Below, piece by piece: positions 32,731-46,165 of a stretch of DNA of 64,000 nucleotides (positions are counted from its first letter, which is position 1; every line of letters begins with the position of its first letter). The stretch is from Warburgia ugandensis (Eukaryota; Streptophyta; Magnoliopsida; Canellales; Canellaceae): the NCBI GenBank assembly GCA_035236585.1, contig CP141127.1, positions 71,281,495 through 71,345,494 of the forward strand. The letters run 5' to 3'. Below the pieces are notes generated by a model. That model had not been told where the DNA came from. It saw only the letters and a list, made by a program, of their open reading frames with translations, and did no database searches. The translations under genes were made by a program, and so were the position numbers.

Positions 32731-34308
32731 GGAGTGGCTTTCTCTTTGTGCAACCTCTATATGCTGCCCCTTAAATGTTGTTCCTTATAGTGACATGGTA
32801 TAGATATAGAATAAAGAGTTCAAATGCATTCAATCAAGACAAAATCAATGGCATAGGCACGGACCTTTTTTTTTTCTTATGGAAATAATATAGTATCCTC
32901 CCCTAAACTACCACTTTCAAACATCTTAGTCCCTAAACTATAATTTTTGCATCTTAGTCACTAAACTATTAATGTTTTTTTAGTTGTTAGTACTTCTATC
33001 ATGCAATGTGAGTTTTGAATCTCACATGCTATACTTTATACATTTTTAGTTTTTTATAATTTTTATTAAAAACGAAGTTATAAGGAAAGAAAAAAAGCTT
33101 GAACCCCCTTTCATCCTTAGATTAATTGAATTGTAGAGAGGGAGACTTGGGCTACAACCTATCTCTTTTCTGATGAAATAAATCCCAGAAACCTTGAAAG
33201 TAAGAGAAGAGAGGACATTGTCAGGACTCGTACCCAAATTAACTCCATCATTTGAAAAAGGGGTTTTAAGCAAAAATAGCATGCCACCTAGCTATTTCTG
33301 GACATGAGGATTTCTAGCCTAAATGACTCATTCCTAGGTAGTCCCATTCAAAGAAGAAAAAGAAACTCAACAAAATTCATGTTAGTAGTCATCAAGAAAT
33401 AGCCATAGATATATCACATTCTTGAACTTAGTTGTCATATATATACAAATAGAGGAACCATAACCTAATGTCCAAAATCAACATTTCTCGATCATCTAGA
33501 CAATTTTCTTTAGATTCAAATCACCCAAGGTCACTATAGTTCAAAGAAGAGCGACCCCATCACTCAAATGAGATCTACACAAGAGGCTAATGCCCAAACC
33601 TAACTCCAACACTATAAGAAGAAAATGAATTAACAAAATCCATATCTATACATCCTAAGACTCAATGTAATCCACATGCATGCACACACACACACACACA
33701 CATATATTGGATGGCTAGTAAGGGAGAAGGGCTTCCACCATTTTTTCTCTTCTTAAATTTTTTAATAAGAAACTAAATAAAAGTTCAAATCTAATAGTAG
33801 TTGATTGAAAGGCGAACAACTAAACCAAATTGCAATTTTTTGGAATTAAATTGAAAATTTATAGTTTAAAGACTCAAATATTTAGAAATGGTATTTTAGG
33901 GGATCTAGTAATACACACAATAGGTCTCAATTTATATAGCCTTTTCCAAACATATCCTTAGGTACTCATATGAGAGGCACTAAGACTAACCATCGTGTTA
34001 TATTGGCTTTTACGCAAGGAATGTTTAAACTTAGGGAAATAATATGCTCTCTCCTTATAGTTCACTTTACTCTCACACCATGCTGTGTCTTTTGGGCATT
34101 TACAATTGCTTCTGTGGTTTTCTACTGTAAAAATCTACACTTTACCGTTGCAAATACCCAAAAAACCAACAAAAATATGGGAGTAACATGAATGCCAAGG
34201 GGTAAGAGTAACATTTCTCTTAAACATAATGTTGTCAGAAGTCAATGAAAATGCTCTTTTTGCATATATTGTGAGTGAATTAGATTATGATAATGTGTTA
34301 ATGAATAT
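32731..34308. repeat. Uninterrupted duplicated segment (copy A)
   Basis: Homologous to 1-675 plus 30237-31080. It preserves the pre-insertion sequence of the CACTA target (aagaaatagccatagatata at about 33393). It includes a (CA)n run at 33685-33703. The short frame 33970-34191 is not conserved in copy B and is treated as chance. Confidence 0.85.
34087..34170. repeat. Small foldback, also present in copy B (30855-30938)
   Basis: The arms tttgggcatttacaa and, inverted, ttttgggtatttgcaa flank about 50 bases. The same pair occurs in copy B. Confidence 0.45.
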
Positions 34309-35518
34309 TTTTGCTTTGGTTAAAAAATTATGATATTTTATAGGTTAGCACATAAACTTTCTTTTGTGGGGCACGGCTAAGTTCATGTCGGCCCTTGTAT
34401 CACACAAAATCTATGTCCCACTTATAGCACACTAGTCAATACTTTTTGGCTTGCAACCTATGATTTAAATTTAACACAATGAAACTAGTTACAAGTTACA
34501 ATTCCAATGTTTAATTCCTCATTATTTTCCTTTATGTTAAGGAGTAAGGATAAAACATGATCGATGCTTTAGCCATGGAAAGGTTAGAGTATATCAAATG
34601 TGGAATTGAATTTGATATGTTTGATGATTGTGAGATATATTATATCGACATCTACACATTCAAGATACAGATCTAATATTTGTATCCAAAATGAAGAAAG
34701 AGAGGAATGATATTGCGAGAACTAGAATCATGCATTTTAATTGGAAGTGAATGAGAATACTTATTTGCTTTCCTAGGCTACTTGACTTTATGATATATAA
34801 ACATAATCTAGATTCTAAACCCTTCATTGGGAAATCCATCCATCAATAAAATATGGGAGCATGCCCACATATAGAAAATTGATTGAATGCTTTGGAATTT
34901 CTTTTCTTTCTTGCTTTTTTTTTTTTAATAGAGCAGTTAAATCATTACATTATCACTAGTCAACATGACATTACACCAATGATTTCTAGCATAGTGGCAC
35001 AGAGGAGGAGTGTCTTACCTGGGTGACTTGGGTTTGAGGATAAAATTGTGTTACCAAATAACATTTCATTTAGGCAAATGGTCATTACATAGCATGGAAC
35101 TATCATCTTACATGATCAAGTTTGCTAATCTTGTTACCTTGTTAGCATTGATTAGACTATGGATCCTTTTCCTTCTAGATGAGGGTCCATCTATTCATGA
35201 CTCTAAGACCATCCAATCTAGATAGCTCAGTAGCAGTATAAAAAATAACTGTGGCAACCAACTAGATTAACAGATTCAATGCTGTTGGTAATTAGTTTTG
35301 GGAAAACAAGAAAAAATGAATCTTTCAAAATTTTTTTTTTTTTTAATATAAGTACAAGGTTTGGCTTCGTGGCTGGAATCTTGAAAAATCCATGCAACAT
35401 CAAACTCATTAACCAATTATAAAACTAGTGTTTTATTAGTGATCTTATTTATAAAGAGTAAATTAAAGAATGCAATGATTAGAATGCAAGGGCTATACCA
35501 TGACTAAAATCTTAAAAA
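34309..35518. other. Anonymous non-coding stretch
   Basis: I see no gene, terminal repeat or LTR signature. There is a poly-T run at about 34914-34926 and another at 35329-35344. The frame at 35010-35225 has no family resemblance. The phrase near 35000-35037 (gtggcacagaggaggag...gacttgggtttgagg) weakly resembles tRNA A and B boxes. Confidence 0.4.
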
Positions 35519-35798
35519 CAAGGTGTGACGATCCTAATTTTTAATTCTATTTTAAAGGATTATAAATTAATTTTGATGAATATAAATGGGAGAATCATCA
35601 TATTTAGGTTTCATTGATTTTATCTTTTGAAAGACAGCAAATTGGATCCCAATACCCTTCATAGTTAGATTGTACTCGGAAAGACAATTCCAACGACACA
35701 AAGTTTGCATAAATCGGAGTTCGTATGAAGGAGATATGAATGTTTGAATATGAAAGGCATTTTGGTAAAAAAGACCAAAAACCATAATCAGAAGGGGA

Positions 35799-35813
35799 CC
35801 AAATTGATATTGG
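35799..35813 (+). promoter_or_regulatory. Conserved LTR hairpin with compensated stem
   Basis: It reads CCAAA TTGAT ATTGG: CCAA pairs with TTGG, where the 3488 family has CCGT pairing with ACGG. Two stem positions changed on both sides so that pairing is kept. The flanks are gggga and caccccc. Confidence 0.55.
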
Positions 35814-35876
35814 CACCCCCCCTTATGGGAACCCGATGCAGTTGTCAGGTCTGTTCTTCCCAAACGTGACATACAT

Positions 35877-35897
35877 GAAGAAGAAGAAGAAGAAGAA
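35877..35897. repeat. GAA-type microsatellite
   Basis: Run of aag units. Confidence 0.8.
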
Positions 35898-38800
35898 AAA
35901 CACTAATGGGGAGGAACAAGAAAAAGAGGAAGAGGAGGAGAGAAGAGCCTGACACTAGAAAAACCTAGCATGCTGGTGGGAGCAAGGAGAAGAAGAAAGA
36001 AACAAGGGTTTTTGGGTTGCCAGAGATGACACCAGCTTGGATCATCAATCCTAGATGGTCATGTTGTCCAACACAGTGAGCTGAACAAAACCCCCAAGGT
36101 GATTGGAGAATCCGATGAGATCTGGAGCATCGATTGAGGAGGATACAGTGCCCGATAGGCTCAAAAACCATTTAGGTGAAAGTGATGACCAATTCAGCTA
36201 ATTCAATGGTGGAAAACACATCTAGCAGGTAATATCTACAAAACCCAACTCTTGATTTTTTATTTTTGGCTAAATCCGTATGGTTTTATGCAAGATCTAA
36301 GTTTAGGGATGATCTAGTCATCCATTTTTTTTATCTAAGCTTAGGGATAAGTACTTAAAGACTTAATCTAGCTTAGATCACTCAAAATTTGTCAAATCTA
36401 GGATGAAAACCGATCAGACAATCTCAACTGTCTGATCGGGTACTATTTGCACTGTAACTTCCTAACATTTGATCAATGATCAGATGCAACAAATGTGTTC
36501 TAAAACATTAAATTAACTAATATGTGATAAAAATTAAAAGATCTAAATGAAAATTGATGAATACTCTGGATGTCTGGTTGGGTAGTAAAGGAATAGGGAC
36601 TTAGCAATGACTAATTTGTGATTAGATGCCACCATTGCATCCCTAAACTCAAATTAACATAGGATGAGTAAAAATTCCCTAATCCATTAGCAAAATTGTT
36701 AAATAACATGTTGAGATCGAGATTCGACCATGCAATCTCGTGGTAAAACCCTAAATTTAGATATCAGTGACTTTTGACCAATGGTTCCAAACAAATCAAA
36801 GCCTTTTATGGATTAGATTCTTCCCAAACGATTTTGAACGGTGTTTAGATGATACACATTTCCATTCTAGGCAATCATCCTTGAAAGGTAGATCGCAATA
36901 CTATATTCAAAAATCATTAAAAGAGAGATGAGGATAAGGATTAGACCTTGAAATCCTAAGTTAGTTTACCATGATTTATTGGATTAAACCTTCGGATTTA
37001 GAATTGTCTATCAATAGGGTTAAGTGAATAGTAAGTGAAAATCTAAAATGGTGGATCATTAATTGGTAAATAGATGATGGATTTAGCACCTACCTAATTA
37101 TGTTTTCCTCTATGGAATAGATGGTCAGCGAAAAGTTAAGCAGTTTATGATGACCTAAACCATCAGACTTTGATTAAAACAAAATTCTTATGTACCCAAT
37201 TGTATATGATTCAACATTGACAGCATCTCTATAATATCAACAGAGGAGATTGACCTGTAACTCGAATTGAAGAAGGAACGTAGCCAAACTGTGAATTTCA
37301 CCTAAGAGATAGGTGGTTTTAACCCTTGAGATTTTAAATAAGCAAATATTAGTTTATTATGTTTCCTAGTTGAGATTACTTAACTATCATGGAATTTACA
37401 CTTCATCATGATACCTTGCTTTATACTTTTTAAGAATGCAATGTTTGCAAATGAGGCATGGGAATTATATCTATATATCTTCATAGCCATGATGTATGCT
37501 TTTATGTGAGAAATGAAAAAGATATTGCTTATTATACGCTCTTGTGTGTTTTTGAAAGAGATTATTATAATTGAAATTGCATCAATCCCATGTTTTGAGA
37601 TGAGCTACAGAAATGCATAATTTTGCGTGAGATATATGATATATGTTTTAATATTATTTTGGGATTGAGACATATCTTTGTTTAGGCTAATGAGCTTAGT
37701 GGCATTGTTTTTCTCTACTATTGTGGTAGGAACAACCATTGGAGGTGGCCACGGAACCCTTTCAAGACTTATCCATAGTTTCTGTGCAGGTTACAGTGGC
37801 TGTTCTCCAAATACCGAAGAGACACGAATCTGTGATCTGATCGTGAGCATAGTGTGTCATAGGACTTCTATTTTGTGACCCACATAGATGGGCTTGATGA
37901 TGGTCTTTAGATGAATACTCATGACCAACTGGCGGATGTGTTTGCCAGGTTGCATATGTATATGTGATGATGTTGTCAGTTAGGGATTGCCGACATTCGT
38001 GGTTTAATCGATGACTACTTTAATACTTTGAGGCTCTATGGCGTTGGATTTATCAAGTTATATGGGCATCTTTCACATAGTTCTCAAGTTATGCTTACTT
38101 TTGATTTTCTGATATGTTTTATATTACAATTTACTTGAGATTACTATGATGATTCAATCATTTGGAAAAATATGTATTTAACATGGTGCATGTTTTATAT
38201 TGACACTATTTGAGCAGTTCTAAATGAAATCGTGAACTGAGATTAGCCTGCAGCTTAAATAATGTTTCTTATCCCTGACTTGATCATTCTATTTTTTAGA
38301 AATTGCATTGAAAAGGATTTAAGATGCTGTTTAGAATTGCATGAAAAACTTGGTAAAATAAAGTGAAAACTGCCTACACAAGCCCAAGCTTGCTGAGACA
38401 TTGTAAATTGTTTACAATGTCCCAGGTTGAAGAAATAGAATAGGGGAAATGAAGCAGAGGACTGTGTTAGAGAGTTCATGATGACAAATTAGGTATATCA
38501 ATGAGGTTTGCATTATGGTTAATTTAAATAGTAGACTGAAGTAACACTTCAATGTAATATGACTTTACTTTATAGATATGTAGACATGTAACTTGAAGTC
38601 GTGGTTGTGTGGCTGTGACTGTGACTGGATTGATCCTGTCAAGTATATTTTAAGTCGTGTATGTTTCTCTGGTTTTCATTTATTGTGATTTTCAAAATAC
38701 TCAGTCATGCTTGTAAATGTTATGGGATGAAGATGGAGATGGAGTCTCCCTTATTCTTATTTTTATAAAAATTATGTTTATTAGGTACTTTGCAATGACA

Positions 38801-39023
38801 TGCGTTAAATGTTTAATGTCCGAAAAACAAAGAAAATTCTGTCAGCTTTCATTAGAAATGTAACGCTTATTTTGCCTATAATCCTTTTTGAGAAAAGAAA
38901 AATGACACTTGGGGTTTTTAAAAGGATCTTTTCATGAAAAATGTTTTATGTTGTTTGTTTTCTAAATATTTAGGGCTCAACATTACAAAAATGTATTATA
39001 AAAACCCGGGTCATTACACAAGG

Positions 39024-40140
39024 GGTGCTCTAGATCAACTATCATACCTTTATATATTTATATATTTATTACTATTATTTTGAACTAGTAAATCATGTAG
39101 TCAATAGGTATTGATATATACATTCTTTTCATATGTATCGATGGGACATACCTCCTTCAATGTACAACCTTGCCAAATGTGTCCTTAGGACACCCTCTCT
39201 CTCAATGTGCAAGCATCGTGCATCCCCTTGAAGGATGAGATGCACCACTTGGAACCCATGACCTACTTATGGGAGTGATACTTCAGCCTAACTACAGACT
39301 ATATTGATTAAGTTGAATAAATAGAGAAATAAACGAAACAACAAATATGGGAAATAATTCAACGAAGAAGAGGTAAGAGCTCTGTCGTAATGGAAATGAG
39401 ATTATATGGAAATTTGTCCCTTTGAGCTATCGATGATTAATGTTATTTATTCAGATTTGTAGTTATATTATTTAAGTTAAAGATTATCTACTGCTAATTT
39501 CAAGTTCCTTATATGAAATTTTATCCATGAAAATGACAAGAAATATACATGCATGGGGGCTTTGTACTTTTTTTATTTTTAGGACAATCCACAAGATAAA
39601 TACCACCAAAAATTAAGGTCTGGATTTCCTAAACAGCCCTAATACAATATCTAATGGATGTAGGGTCCATAGGCATCCAATAGACAAAATCAACATCAAA
39701 GAGACAAGCTTTTCATCAACTATCAAATTAAGAGATTCAAACTTGCCAACATGGCATAAGTAGGCCCCAAAGGGTGCCTTGCTTGCTCATGCAAGAATGT
39801 GAACATTTCCTTAACAATTTTTAGGAATACGATTGATTGCTTGCCAAGAATTACGAAGTAGCTCACTTACAGAGTCTTTTAAATCTAATCCTAAATTTAA
39901 ATCTTTACAAAGGATAAATGCAGTGACTCAAACCTACAAGCAAACATAAATTGTACTATTTTTCTTCTATATTTCACACATATAATTGAACAACCTTAAA
40001 TAGAGTTTACAAGGATGTAATGAAGGTAATAAATTAAAAACTTATAATCTTTACATTTTTTGGGATATTGCAATAAAGGTAAGAGCATAGGTTGAATTTA
40101 CTCTTGCCATTATGAATTATAATAATACTAAGAACATGTG
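39024..40140 (-). other. Mostly anonymous; possible decayed LINE RNase H-like fragment
   Basis: On the minus strand about 39890-39600 can be read as SELLRNSWQAINRIPKNC, VHILA and APFGAYLCHVGKFESLNL, which faintly recalls the RNase H-like tail of L1-type LINEs (a W...I.H..RE.N..A pattern). There are stops and no further domain. The rest (39024-39580 and 39900-40140) shows no recognisable feature. Confidence 0.2.
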
Positions 40141-41840
40141 TGATGCCCCGGGATTTCAGAAATAATTTTTGAAAATTTATTTAGAAATGATTAGGATCCT
40201 AAGTAAATTTTTTCTTTTTTTACAAATTTTCAAACATATCATATATATTAGTTTCCAAAATTGCCCTTTGAAGACCGAATGTCTTAACAAAACTCCACAT
40301 ATAGCTAAACTAAGTGCGCAACACTAAGTACTATCAAGACCCATTGATCACATCCCAAACAACATGAGAAGATGTTATAACTTGAATTAGACCAAATCCT
40401 CATATTTAGATCAATGTTTATTATCCCATTACATCATAATTCGAAATGCTCAATGATTTTTATTATAAACCAAATAATTAATTTCACTGTCACACCTTTT
40501 CTCTCCTAATTCAAAGTTCTTGTTCTGCCTCAACTCTTTACTCCATTCTAGAAGATTGACCTAAAATTGTTGGTAGGGTGAGTACAACCACTTAGTGGAA
40601 AAATCTAAGCTAGACAAAACATGCAGGGAAACCATATAGATGCATAGAGATAAGAATATGCTATCGATTAATAGCGATCAATATCAAACTTTGGTAAAGA
40701 TTAAATCAAAATCCACGATTAATTACATAGAGTATTACAAATCATGATCCAAAAGTATACAATATTAGAAGTTGAAGTTGTACCTAATACTTGAAACATA
40801 TCATATATCATCAAATTGATCAAACAGTAGTGTCTTGTGAAGACCATAAAGGCAAATGGTCTAAATCCCTTGAGGTTGATTGGCATAACCATATATGTCA
40901 ATATCAAATCTCATATGCTATGCATGTAGAGGGAACTAGTATCTCCTGCCTATGTTTGATCATCGATACTGCACAACTTACACTGGTCCTCGTAGGGGGA
41001 GAATAGATCACACTAAATCTCATGATCCTTCTAAATGCACAAAAGCCTTTAGCTCAGGTGGGTATCAAAATTTCTTTTCAGAGTGTCAATGGAAGCTTGC
41101 ACTCCTAGCATAGCAAACAATGGGGATCTTGTCAATTATCCTTGCACAACTCCAAAGAGTTTCGTCACAATTCTGATCTCATATTTATGGTATAGTGTGC
41201 CTAGTCTCAAAACAATTATAGTGTGTCAATTAGAAATGTCATATAGAACAAAATTTCTCATTCATGGAATTTGAACAATTGCATGTGATAATATAAACCA
41301 TCAAAACCATCTGAGTGTCTCATCATGAAATCCTAAAAATCCAAAACATGTTTACCCTAATACTATGCTACAATACCACCATATAATAGATATATTTTCA
41401 GGCAAACATTTCTAGCATATTTTAGTACTCAAGGCCTTAATCAAGAACATATATCCCATGTAACTATTTGGTAGTAGGCATGTTCAAATTAGGTATCGAT
41501 CATGATCATGCAAACATGTCCCTATCTAAAGCAACAACATGCATACCCAAAAGTCTAGATCAACTCATTCCCTAAAGATCCAAAGCCTTGAAATCTAATT
41601 CTTGTATGCATATGTTATTAAACTAAACTTAGCTTTGAGAATGAGTTGTAAGTCTTAGGACATCCACTTAGATTGTAAAGGACATGAGCCTTAGTTGTGT
41701 GTATGTTTAGAGACTTGGGAATGATAATGTGAATTGCATGAATATTGATGATGGGACATGATGAATTGTGTGAGCATACCCATACCAATATGAAACCAAC
41801 AATTGAAGCCAATGATCTAATGAAAATTAAGGATTAGCAT
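40141..41840 (-). repeat. Degenerate LTR-like sequence
   Basis: It begins tgatgccccgggatttcag, like the minus-strand start of the other long LTRs (TGTGACGACCCGGG), and continues with 'gggtgagtacaacca' at the position where those LTRs have 'gggtgagtaaatacta'. The far border and target duplication were not found. Confidence 0.35.
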
Positions 41841-41919
41841 GTTGCAAATCATAAAATTCATGGCTTTAAACTTGTGTATGAGTAATAGTTTGACCAGAAT
41901 TGATTTCATGTGCCTAGTA

Positions 41920-42090
41920 GATCAGATTGCTTGTGTGCCCGGTTCCAACAATGAATTAGAGCACTTAGTTTAAGTGGATCAAATTGCTCATACATCTATT
42001 TCCAACATTGAATTAGTGGCCTCAGTATAGGAAGATTAGATTGCTCATGTGACTATTTTAACATGAATTGCTGATTAATATTCAGACACT
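41920..42090. repeat. About 59-bp tandem repeat, roughly three units
   Basis: Words 'agattgctcatgtg' and 'ttccaacaatgaattag' recur at about 41928, 41985 and 42047 in the same order. Confidence 0.65.
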
Positions 42091-42469
42091 TGCTAGAAGA
42101 TGTACCTAAATTAATCATGGATTGACAAATGAGGTTAGCTCAATCCATGGATAATGCACTTGCCATTATATCAATATATCGATGCACGTGACATCAAATG
42201 TTAAACCATATGTGCCTAAGGCACCTTAGAATTTGTTATTATGGCTGAATTGTGAGCATGGTTAGAAGGCTATGATTATGTCTGATCGCCCCATTTGATG
42301 GTTTGTTAGGCATCAAGTTCTTTTTACAACCATTACTTTGTAGCAAATTGGTTACCATTAGTGTGACTTCACTTGCTTATCTTCTAGTGAAATATCATCC
42401 ATTTGTTTATATCTAAGTTATTATAAGACTCTCTAAGAATCTTTACTTCTTCCAAAAACGTTCCCTTAG

Positions 42470-43428
42470 TCTAACATAAGAAGGAATAGAAGAATAATCA
42501 ATTGCAATGTTTTTCATTCATGAATGAAAAACTAGATTAGTAGAGAGGTAGGCAGCACCAATGTTATCACAGTATACGGTTTGGAGCTATTAACTATATT
42601 ATACTTAATTCTCATAATAGGTTGGTTATCTAATTCAATTTAGAATCCATGGATGATCTTGCTATTGTTTTCTAGTTCTTTGATGACCAACTAATAGGAT
42701 TATCTTCTATGAAGTATAAAGACCACATATGTTATAGTTAAGGTGCGATCATTAGGATTTTTTGCCCAATCCGCATCAGAAAAGGCATGAATCATCATGA
42801 GTGAGTTTTTACGAATGAAGATACCATGATTGTGGTATTCTTTAAGATAGCGAAGAACTCATTTGACTGTTATCCAATGATTCACTGTAAGTTTATGCAT
42901 AAATTGAGATAGTTTATTTACAGCAAAGGAGATGACGAGCCTAGTTAATGATAGATACTACTTGAAACCAAGGACTTGGTGGTATGTTATAGCATTGATG
43001 GAGGGGTGATCATCATGAAGATGGAGTTTTGCAGAAGAAGACAGTGGTGTAGTCACTTTGTTAGCATCCATCATTTTCGTCTTATGTAATATATCTGAGA
43101 TGTATTTTCTTTGAGAGAGAAAGAAGACATGGAGTCTATGTAGCTTCAAAACCAAATAAATAGTGCATGTCACCCAAATATTTTAAGGAGAATTAACTGG
43201 CAAGTTGGTCTATAAAAACTTGATAAAGTTGTTGTTGCCAATGATGATGATATCATCGACATAGACAAGTAGGTAAGTGATATGTCTGTTTTCTATTCTA
43301 ATGAAGAGAGACTTGTCTAAATGTAAGTTTCAAAAATTGTTAGACAGGAGAAATGTTTGGAGTTCATGATACTATGTTCATGGTGCTCCTTAAAGGCCAT
43401 AAATAGCTTTGTTCAATTTACACACATA
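42470..43428 (-). pseudogene. Ty1/copia pol, RT C-terminal half and RNase H
   Basis: Reading on the minus strand from 43428: YVCKLNKAIYGL, then LLVYVDDIIIIGNN (the YVDD catalytic site of copia RT), FFLSQRKYISDILHKTKMMD, then FMHKLTVNHWITVK, VLRYLKEYHNHGIFI and AFSDADWAKNPNDRT (RNase H), and further on NIGAAYLSTNLVFHS. The order is that of copia pol. The first residues follow directly from the fragment at 51590-51153; the two are separated by an LTR insertion at 43434. Frame shifts and stops are present, so the gene is dead. Confidence 0.85.
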
Positions 43429-46165
43429 GTTGGTATCACAACGCCAATCCCCCAGGCCACGATTTAATGTAATCAAACAATAACTATTGGTTCAAGCGAA
43501 GGCTACATGGCTCTTTTCTCTTCTTTTTTTTTCTTTTTTTTTTTTTGTGTCTTTTCACAATGGAAGTATTGAAAGTGCTCTTGTCCTATGCAAGTAATAG
43601 TTTAGATAATAGAATGTTTTTTTAACTACTTAATTCTACCAAAATTTTGACAGAGTCTCCTCTATTTTTTAGCCTTATGATGTGATTCACCTGATAGACA
43701 GTATAATAATTCAAAATTGTCTATAAGAGACTCAGTCTCCACACAATTCACCATAGTAAATTACTAAAACTCTTGCTTCCTAACTTAAAGTTTTACTTGA
43801 ATCTCATACACACATCAACATAAAAACGGATAGAATGTTAGAAATATATTCATAGGTTAGTCATCAGATCATACAGTACAACTTATGTTCAGTACCACCC
43901 ATACATATACAACACATAGTATGATAATATCAACTACTCAGGCTTCAATCATTTCCATCAAGAGCTTTCCCTTTGTTAGCTTGACTGGTACCTAAAAAAT
44001 AATAATGTAAGTTGTAAAGCCTAGTAAGGAAAAAGAACTAAACCCATGCATATCCTACCATTCTTGTTGATGTTGGCTCAACTGCTTATTCATATCCAAC
44101 TGGAGAACATTCATTTCCATTTTAAACTCATAATCAATAAAGTAACTAGCATATATTATCAGATGTAACATTCTTGCATTAGAATAGAAATACAATTTAT
44201 TCCAAATTTTAAATAGTAAAGCCATAATCATAACACGCCAGTAAACCCATGCATATCTACTCCATATTAATGGAAATTCATTTTCATTTTAAAATATATA
44301 AGTAACGAAGTCATGAACATGTAATATTATGTATAACCTATGAACATCTAACCAAAATTATAGTTTATTCCAAATTCAAACTATAAGACCATAAGCATAG
44401 CATTTAGATAAAATCATACAGAAATGCATTTCATTTGATTATTTCCTCACCAATGAATGGAAAATATGGCATCATCTCATTGATCAAGTAGTCATCTTCC
44501 TTAAGGATTACCATCTTGGGTGGGTGGCCTACTATGAGTATCATATAGAAGGAAACCAGACCCTCAGGATTTACTATCTTAGTTAGCTCCACGATGATTC
44601 CAAAAAACTAGGAACCCTTTCCCTCAGGGTTCACCACCTTGGTCGGCTTTACCTTAGTTGCACCCAACCACGTAACCCTTTCTTTTAAGGTTTACCATCT
44701 TAGAAGGCATCATCATAATCTACCGGTAGCTCTCAAGGCTTACTAACTTGGGATTGGCCATTTATGACAATTAACATCATCATAATAGCTAATCATGGTT
44801 AATCAAAATATCACTTGGCAACTATAGCAAGTAATTGGAATTCATATTATCCATTCAATCAATATAAGTGTTAATTACAAGTGAAAAGATTAAAAAGAAT
44901 TTAAGGATAAAGAAGGGTTTAGGGTCCTTACCTGAGTTGTATGAATAACTCATAAATCAATTATCAACACTTCCCAAACCACATTCAAAACTTGTGTTAA
45001 GAATACAAGTTCTAAGTAAATTTCAGAATTGCATGCAATTTACAATAATTATTTCAAGATATCTAGTCATAATGTCATTGATCAAAACCTTTGACATATA
45101 GATTGACGATCAGGACACCAATTGGTCGTTATCTACTTAAAACAACACTATTGGTCTTAAATTGGCTATCTAGATCGAGCGTGTACCTATAGAGGTTTCG
45201 ATTCCCATCATTAAAGGTAAGTTATATAGTAATTCAATGATTTTAATCATAATTTTTCGTATGATAACCTTTCACAAACTTCGATCATCACTGATCGAGT
45301 TTTGAAAAGTTAGATTGAACCTTTGATCAAATTATCCCGTATTTGGTCGATCATCATTTTTTTTCACATTTCAATATTGATAAATATTTAGAGTCACAAA
45401 TTATGTAGATCTACCTTCCAATCATGTTTTTAACGGTCGGGTGCAAAGATCTAGGTTTTCCCTACGTAATATTAATTTTTCAAATCAAAATTTCAGGGAT
45501 CAATTGATTCTTATTCAACTATCTATCTTTATATATGAAAATTAAGATCAATTAAGAATTAATCAAATTCCAAAAATTTCAATTTTTAAGGTCTCACCAA
45601 AAAAAGTCACCATCATTAGAGAAGTTGATCGGATTTCGATCATCGCCAACAATGTAGATAGCATGAAAACTACACCAAATTGTATGGATTTGCTTAGAAT
45701 TTCATGAATTTGATCCTATCTAGTTTCTCTCTGTAATTTTTAGCAGAATCTTAGGTTTTTAACATGATTTTATCTAACTTTTTAAAGTCATCGAGTTTAC
45801 TATTTTTCTCAATTTTCGACGTCGTTACTCGATAGATTTTCATGAAACCAAAGGGCTTTCACTTATAATTACCTAAGGAATAAGATGAATGGTTTGGATG
45901 ATTGATCTAATGACGTTCAATCGATTGTGTTTTTCAATTGTTAGTTCCACCATTTTTGTCACTGAAAAATGGTGATAGTAATAGTCTTGGGAGGAGGGAA
46001 AAGAGGGAAAGGAAAAGGAATGAAAGTGAGAGGAGAAAGTGGATTGCCTACATGTGTTGAGTTTGCCTAAAACTTATCATTTGGTCATTGTTTGTGTAAG
46101 ACATCACTAGTGGAGTCTGTCGCATCATCTGTAAGTTACCAGAGAGAATGGAGGGAGGGAGAATG

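Larger units (their letters stand above)
35524..39018 (+). mobile_element. Solo LTR, diverged long-LTR gypsy subfamily (3495 bp)
   Basis: It starts TGTGACGATCC and ends CCCGGGTCATTACA, flanked by the perfect duplication caagg (35519-35523, 39019-39023). It does not align closely to the 3488-5731 family, but has the same order of features: the conserved block (35667-35745), the hairpin (35799-35813) framed by GGGG and CACCCC, and near the end the word aatgacacttggggtttt. No interior or second LTR is present. Frames such as 37678-37878 are chance. Confidence 0.9.

Noticed and set aside
34990..35045. Second tRNA-like stretch (ttacctgggtgacttgggtttgagg)
   Set aside because: Only a B-box-like word; no acceptor or anticodon arms.
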